NCBI GenBank assembly: GCA_905215855.1
Contig: CAJMRT010000060.1
Coordinates: forward strand, 1-8,878
Origin: an uncultured bacterium
GTDB lineage: Bacteria > Bacillota > Clostridia > Oscillospirales > Acutalibacteraceae
DNA length: 8,878 nt
Reading direction: 5' to 3'
The position numbers were made by a program, and so were the translations under genes. Position 1 is the stretch's first letter. Each line of letters opens with the position of its first letter. This document shows, piece by piece, positions 6,638 through 8,878 of the stretch. The notes beneath the pieces were generated by a model that did no database searches, was not told the DNA's origin, and saw nothing but the letters and a program-made list of their open reading frames with translations.

Positions 6638-6677
6638 AAGCAGCGGCACAAATCTGAATACATTCCAAATGTGCCGC
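6638..6677 (-). terminator. Intrinsic terminator closing the 6640-6840 element
   Basis: On the minus strand GCGGCACA (6670-6677) pairs with TGTGCCGC (6643-6650), 8 bp. The 19-nt apical part can form a further small GAAT/ATTC stem. The hairpin is followed by TGCTTTTTGTTG. It lies just upstream of the DUF4186-recQ promoter and insulates it. Because the tRNA unit already ends at 6853, this terminator implies another transcript. Confidence 0.7.
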
Positions 6678-6842
6678 CGTGTTCATTTTGTATCGATTAC
6701 TTTTACAGACTTTATCTACCACTCTGATAATATTATCTTTATAGATTTACACTATGCTCGTTATTTCAGACAGCGCTTTGCTCCCTTTTTCCGCCACCGG
6801 CGGCGGTCGCAAGGCTACACCTTCGAGCCCCTTGTTTGTCAA
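6643..6842 (-). ncRNA. Candidate small RNA or dispersed intergenic repeat
   Basis: About 200 bases hold no supported protein gene but are clearly structured. On the minus strand a perfect TTGACA (6837-6842) is followed 17 nt later by a poor -10 (TGTAGC, 6814-6819). Then comes a GC-rich hairpin with arms CCGCC and GGCGG around a short loop (6791-6806), an AAAAAGGGAG stretch, an AT-rich body with a 12-bp palindrome GATAATATTATC (6726-6737), and the terminator at 6643-6677. The 6781-6830 part is about two-thirds GC (34 of 50 bases), sharply unlike its surroundings. No known RNA family was recognised. A small independent RNA or a repeated intergenic element both fit. The 73-codon open frame on the opposite strand looks like a shadow. 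Confidence 0.4.
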
Positions 6843-6852
6843 AAAATCCTGC

Positions 6853-6885
6853 AAAATAAAAAAATCAGCACATCAACCGTACTGA
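6853..6885 (-). terminator. Intrinsic terminator of the tRNA operon
   Basis: On the minus strand TCAGTAC (6879-6885) pairs with GTGCTGA (6865-6871) across a 7-nt loop, 7 bp with one G-U pair. It is followed by TTTTTTTATTTT (6853-6864). It starts 5 nt after the CCA end of tRNA-Gly, as expected for the end of a tRNA operon. Confidence 0.88.
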
Positions 6886-6890
6886 CTTAA

Positions 6891-6966
6891 TGGAGCGGAT
6901 GACGGGGCTCGAACCCGCTACCTCCACCTTGGCAAGGTGGCGCTCTACCAGATGAGCTACATCCGC
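6891..6966 (-). tRNA. tRNA-Gly (anticodon GCC)
   Basis: A full cloverleaf can be drawn. The acceptor arms GCGGATG and CATCCGC are perfectly paired. The anticodon loop TTGCCAA sits in a CCACC/GGTGG stem, and the T arm carries GTTCGAG. The discriminator base is U73, usual for glycine, and the CCA end is encoded (76 nt with CCA). It is the last gene of the three-tRNA unit, 6 nt after tRNA-Val. Confidence 0.97.
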
Positions 6967-6972
6967 ATATAA

Positions 6973-7048
6973 TGGTGGGAACAACAGGGCTCGAACCTGT
7001 GACCCTCTGCTTGTAAGGCAGATGCTCTCCCAGCTGAGCTATGCTCCC
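6973..7048 (-). tRNA. tRNA-Val (anticodon TAC)
   Basis: The acceptor arms are GGGAGCA and TGTTCCC (one G-U pair). The D arm is AGCTCAGCTGGGAGAGC, the anticodon loop CTTACAA lies in a TCTGC/GCAGA stem, and the T arm carries GGTTCGAGCC. Discriminator A73 and an encoded CCA are present (76 nt). It is the middle gene of the unit. Confidence 0.97.
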
Positions 7049-7062
7049 ACATTTTTATAATT

Positions 7063-7092
7063 GGAAAGCACTCCCGTTAAGAAGTGCTTTCC
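7063..7092 (-). repeat. Spacer hairpin between tRNA-Cys and tRNA-Val
   Basis: GGAAAGCACT (7063-7072) and AGTGCTTTCC (7083-7092) form a perfect 10-bp stem with a 10-nt loop. On the transcribed strand it is followed by AATTATAAAAAT rather than a T run, so it is unlikely to end transcription fully. It may separate the precursor for RNase processing or act as a partial attenuator. Confidence 0.65.
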
Positions 7093-7096
7093 GTTT

Positions 7097-7171
7097 TGGA
7101 GGCGACACCCGGATTTGAACCGGGGCGTCAGAGTTTTGCAGACTCGTGCCTTACCACTTGGCTATGTCGCC
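7097..7171 (-). tRNA. tRNA-Cys (anticodon GCA)
   Basis: The acceptor arms GGCGACA and TGTCGCC are perfectly paired. The anticodon loop CTGCAAA gives GCA. The T arm is CCCGG-TTCAAAT-CCGGG, the discriminator is U73 as required for cysteine, and the CCA is encoded (75 nt). The first anticodon-stem pair (27-43) is a C-U mismatch, leaving four good pairs, which is tolerable. It is the first gene of the unit, about 25 nt after the expected start of transcription. Confidence 0.97.
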
Positions 7172-7202
7172 GAATACTGAGCAATGTCACTCAACAGGCA
7201 TT

Positions 7203-7231
7203 ATTTTATCATAATAAAATTCATTTGTCAA
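7203..7231 (-). promoter_or_regulatory. Promoter of the Cys-Val-Gly tRNA operon
   Basis: On the minus strand a perfect TTGACA (7226-7231) lies 17 nt before TAAAAT (7203-7208), and TG one base upstream of the latter makes an extended -10. It is a strong sigma-A promoter. The start of transcription would be near 7196, and the short leader can form a TGAG/CTCA hairpin before the tRNA. Confidence 0.88.
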
Positions 7232-7337
7232 TACTGAATTTGCATTTTAATAACAAAATTTAACGGAAAATTTCTACACTGATATTTTATGCATCAAACA
7301 GAAAAATGACACCTCTGTTTTTGATTCCTCATAAAGC
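7232..7337. other. Intergenic stretch with no supported feature
   Basis: Between the tRNA promoter and the hairpin after the DUF308 gene (7338-7375) the sequence is AT-rich with no open frame, RNA fold or repeat that I can support. Confidence 0.5.
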
Positions 7338-7375
7338 CCCGAACCCTCAAAGATGCAATACTCTGAAGGTTCGGG
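7338..7375 (-). terminator. Strong hairpin after the DUF308 gene (probable terminator)
   Basis: CCCGAACCCTCA (7338-7349) and TGAAGGTTCGGG (7364-7375) form a 12-bp stem with one G-U pair and a 14-nt loop. On the minus strand it is followed by GCTTTATG, a poor T tract, and on the plus strand by ATTTTGGGG. It closes the sulfatase-DUF308 unit about 54 nt after the stop, perhaps only partly or with a protein factor. Confidence 0.65.
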
Positions 7376-7428
7376 ATTTTGGGGTTATCATACTTTTCTT
7401 AAAAAGAGAAGAAAACAAGATAAGTATC

Positions 7429-7971
7429 TTACACGCTCGGCTTTTCAAATGCCGAAAGAATAAGCTTTACACCGTAGATTGACAAAAGGACACCAATCAT
7501 AAATCCGATTGTCTGTGCGGCAAATATAAGGTGGAAAAATCCGTAGATACCACCGATTATGACGAGTATTCCGCAGAAAAGCGGAATCAGCCACGCACTT
7601 GAGCCTGTGTTCTTAACCTTGAATGACATTGCAACGGACGAGATACCGTCCACTACAAGCCAGCCTGAGAAAATGCAGAGAATGATAACATCAAACATAA
7701 GTCTTATGCCGGGCATAAACATTGCAAGGATTGAAATTACTGCCGCTGCAATGCCGACAACAAGACCGAGTGTTCCCATTATCGCTTCACTCTGTTCAGC
7801 CTTTGCCTTTTTGCGTTTTGCAAAGTAGTCAATCACGGAGCATATTCCCCATACTCCGAGAAGAATTGTCACTATCCAACCGGTATTAAGGAAGGTAAGT
7901 CCCGGATAGAACATACAATAAATTGCGCCTATTATCGACAATATGCCGAAAATACAATTAAATACTTTCAT
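7429..7971 (-). CDS. DUF308/HdeD-like integral membrane protein
   Basis: A 180-residue protein of about six hydrophobic helices (roughly residues 3-23, 30-48, 64-86, 90-112, 125-145 and 148-172) with a lysine-rich loop between helices 2 and 3 (AKRKKAKAEQ). Helix pairs repeat about three times in a pattern of small hydrophobic residues, a short turn (often FYPG or FMPG), then a second helix ending near a G-x-D or similar; this is the DUF308 repeat seen in HdeD-type proteins. HdeD is linked to acid resistance in enterobacteria, but no such role can be assumed here. A GTG at 7977 is in frame, but it lies inside GAGGTG, which is the Shine-Dalgarno site for ATG 7971, so ATG is chosen. It starts 18 nt after the sulfatase-family gene and is probably co-transcribed with it. 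Confidence 0.88.
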   Translation of the reverse strand: MKVFNCIFGILSIIGAIYCMFYPGLTFLNTGWIVTILLGVWGICSVIDYFAKRKKAKAEQSEAIMGTLGLVVGIAAAVISILAMFMPGIRLMFDVIILCIFSGWLVVDGISSVAMSFKVKNTGSSAWLIPLFCGILVIIGGIYGFFHLIFAAQTIGFMIGVLLSIYGVKLILSAFEKPSV

Positions 7972-7989
7972 AGTCACCTCATACTTTAA

Positions 7990-8878
7990 TTAGGGTTCAA
8001 TAATATTGAAATACAGCGGGAATTCGGCAACGCTTGATGTAAGGGTTTTGATGATGTCACTGTTGCCCTCAACCTTTTCAATGCTGGCGTCCATAAGTTT
8101 CTGATTGTTCTGTGCAATGCCGAGAATACCTGCGCTCTTGGTTTTGATTGTTGCGTCAGCCTTATCGCTCCACTTTTCCTGTGAATAGATAAGCACACCG
8201 TGATTTATGCGTAGAAGATATTTTGCGTTTTTATCGGTCACTTCAAGATTGATTACAAGGTTCTGATCTTCAAGCTTCTTTTCGTCAAGACAGATTCCGA
8301 GATAATCCAACATTGTTTCGGTACTCATACCGAGAGCTGTTGCACCCGAACCTTCGGAATTCGGATAATTTTTTGTACCGTTACGAAGCTCATAAGCACC
8401 TGTAAGATAAGCGTTTCTCCATGCACCGCTTTCAGCCTGATAGCCGAGCTGTTCGAGTGCGTCTGCGCAAAGATAGCGGGCATCCTTATTTTCGGGATCT
8501 GCATATACAAGTGTGTTTGTAATCTGTGCAACCCACTGATACTCTCCCTTGTCAAAGTCTTTTTTAGCCATTTCAAGAACCTTGTCTGTGTCGCCGAGAT
8601 ACTCTACAAGCTTCTTTGAATATTCTGTCGGTTCAAGCTCATCAAGATGTATCGGGTTTTCGTCATACCAACCCATATACTTCTGATAAACTGCCTTTAC
8701 ATTGTGCTTGAGAGTTCCGTAATACTGGCGTGTGTACCAAACCTTGTTGAGTTCATCGGGGAGTTCAATCATGTTGGCAATTTCGGTTGATGTATAGCCC
8801 TGATTGATGTACATAAGTGTCTGTGAGAATATGTACTTATAGACAGAGGCTGTGTTTGCCATGTAGTCATTGATTACA
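7990..8878 (-). CDS. Alkyl/aryl-sulfatase family protein, C-terminal part (5' end outside window)
   Basis: The frame is open to the right edge, so the ATG at 8862 is an internal Met; five more residues (VINDY) precede it. The 295 visible residues match the C-terminal two domains of SdsA1/YjcS/BDS1-type alkylsulfatases. First comes the helical dimerisation domain, with TLMYINQGYTSTEIAN, TRQYYGTLKHNVKAVYQ and YMGWYDENPIHL, then a TPR-like part with FDKGEYQWVAQI and ALEQLGYQAESGAWRN. A C-terminal SCP2-like lipid-binding domain covers about the last 110 residues. These enzymes cut sulfate from long-chain alkyl sulfates with a zinc metallo-beta-lactamase domain, whose HxHxDH residues would lie upstream of this window. 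Activity and any signal peptide therefore cannot be judged. It is followed by a DUF308 membrane protein in the same direction. Confidence 0.93.
   Translation of the reverse strand, partial: VINDYMANTASVYKYIFSQTLMYINQGYTSTEIANMIELPDELNKVWYTRQYYGTLKHNVKAVYQKYMGWYDENPIHLDELEPTEYSKKLVEYLGDTDKVLEMAKKDFDKGEYQWVAQITNTLVYADPENKDARYLCADALEQLGYQAESGAWRNAYLTGAYELRNGTKNYPNSEGSGATALGMSTETMLDYLGICLDEKKLEDQNLVINLEVTDKNAKYLLRINHGVLIYSQEKWSDKADATIKTKSAGILGIAQNNQKLMDASIEKVEGNSDIIKTLTSSVAEFPLYFNIIEP

Noticed and set aside
6640..6855. ROOL or GOLLD type large RNA near tRNAs
   Set aside because: Those RNAs are well over 500 nt, while this element has only about 200 nt between two terminators.
6669..6890. 73-codon plus-strand open frame opposite the structured element
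   Set aside because: It has no credible ribosome site, runs across the GC-rich hairpin and into the tRNA terminator, and its peptide shows no domain. It is better explained as a shadow of a structured intergenic element.
6891..7171. tRNA cluster as an integration site for a mobile element
   Set aside because: No integrase, no direct repeat of a tRNA 3' end and no phage-type gene is visible nearby. All three tRNAs look intact.
8325..8576. Minus-strand 83-codon frame inside the sulfatase-family gene
   Set aside because: It is an alternative frame of a well-supported gene, with no motif of its own. The same holds for the frame at 7986-8198.

Overview
The window looks like a chromosomal stretch of a low-to-mid-GC Gram-positive anaerobe of the class Clostridia, most likely an Oscillospiraceae/Ruminococcaceae-type gut bacterium. 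This rests on Gram-positive style Shine-Dalgarno sites, sigma-A type promoters, CCA-encoding tRNA genes and the style of the proteins. No genus can be named from the sequence alone. Every confident gene lies on the minus strand, so the units below are listed in transcription order, from the right edge to the left. No integrase, transposase, phage gene or CRISPR array is visible.

(1) 7429-8878: the C-terminal part of an alkyl/aryl-sulfatase-family protein (dimerisation domain plus SCP2-like domain), cut by the window edge. It is followed 18 nt later by a DUF308/HdeD-like membrane protein and then a strong hairpin at 7338-7375.

(2) 6853-7231: a complete tRNA transcription unit. It has a near-consensus promoter, then tRNA-Cys(GCA), a spacer hairpin, tRNA-Val(TAC), tRNA-Gly(GCC), and an intrinsic terminator with a long T tract.

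(3) 6638-6842: a gene-free element with a perfect TTGACA box, a GC-rich hairpin, an AT-rich body and its own terminator-like hairpin. It is a candidate small RNA or a dispersed intergenic repeat.

(4) 4361-6618: a near-consensus promoter, a cysteine-rich DUF4186 protein, and a full-length RecQ helicase (helicase, zinc, RQC and HRDC regions), ending at a hairpin at 4303-4330.

(5) 4005-4302: a mostly non-coding gap. It holds a probable promoter for the next operon, a 9-bp direct repeat, and weak plus-strand signals (a 14-codon mini-ORF and a TTGACA promoter).

(6) 1-4004: a surface-glycan operon. In order it encodes a DegT/DnrJ/EryC1/StrS-type PLP aminotransferase, a PglC/WbaP-type phosphoglycosyl transferase, a stand-alone CarB-like ATP-grasp ligase, a GT4 glycosyltransferase, and the first 11 codons of another gene. 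Together these suggest making an amino sugar, loading a sugar phosphate onto a polyprenyl phosphate on the inner membrane face, extending the glycan, and possibly adding an amide-linked substituent through the ATP-grasp enzyme. The operon continues past the left edge.

Nothing here is a clear new defence or mobile system. The most unusual points are the ATP-grasp gene inside a PglC/PglE-like operon, the four-cysteine insertion in the aminotransferase, and the unexplained 6638-6842 element.
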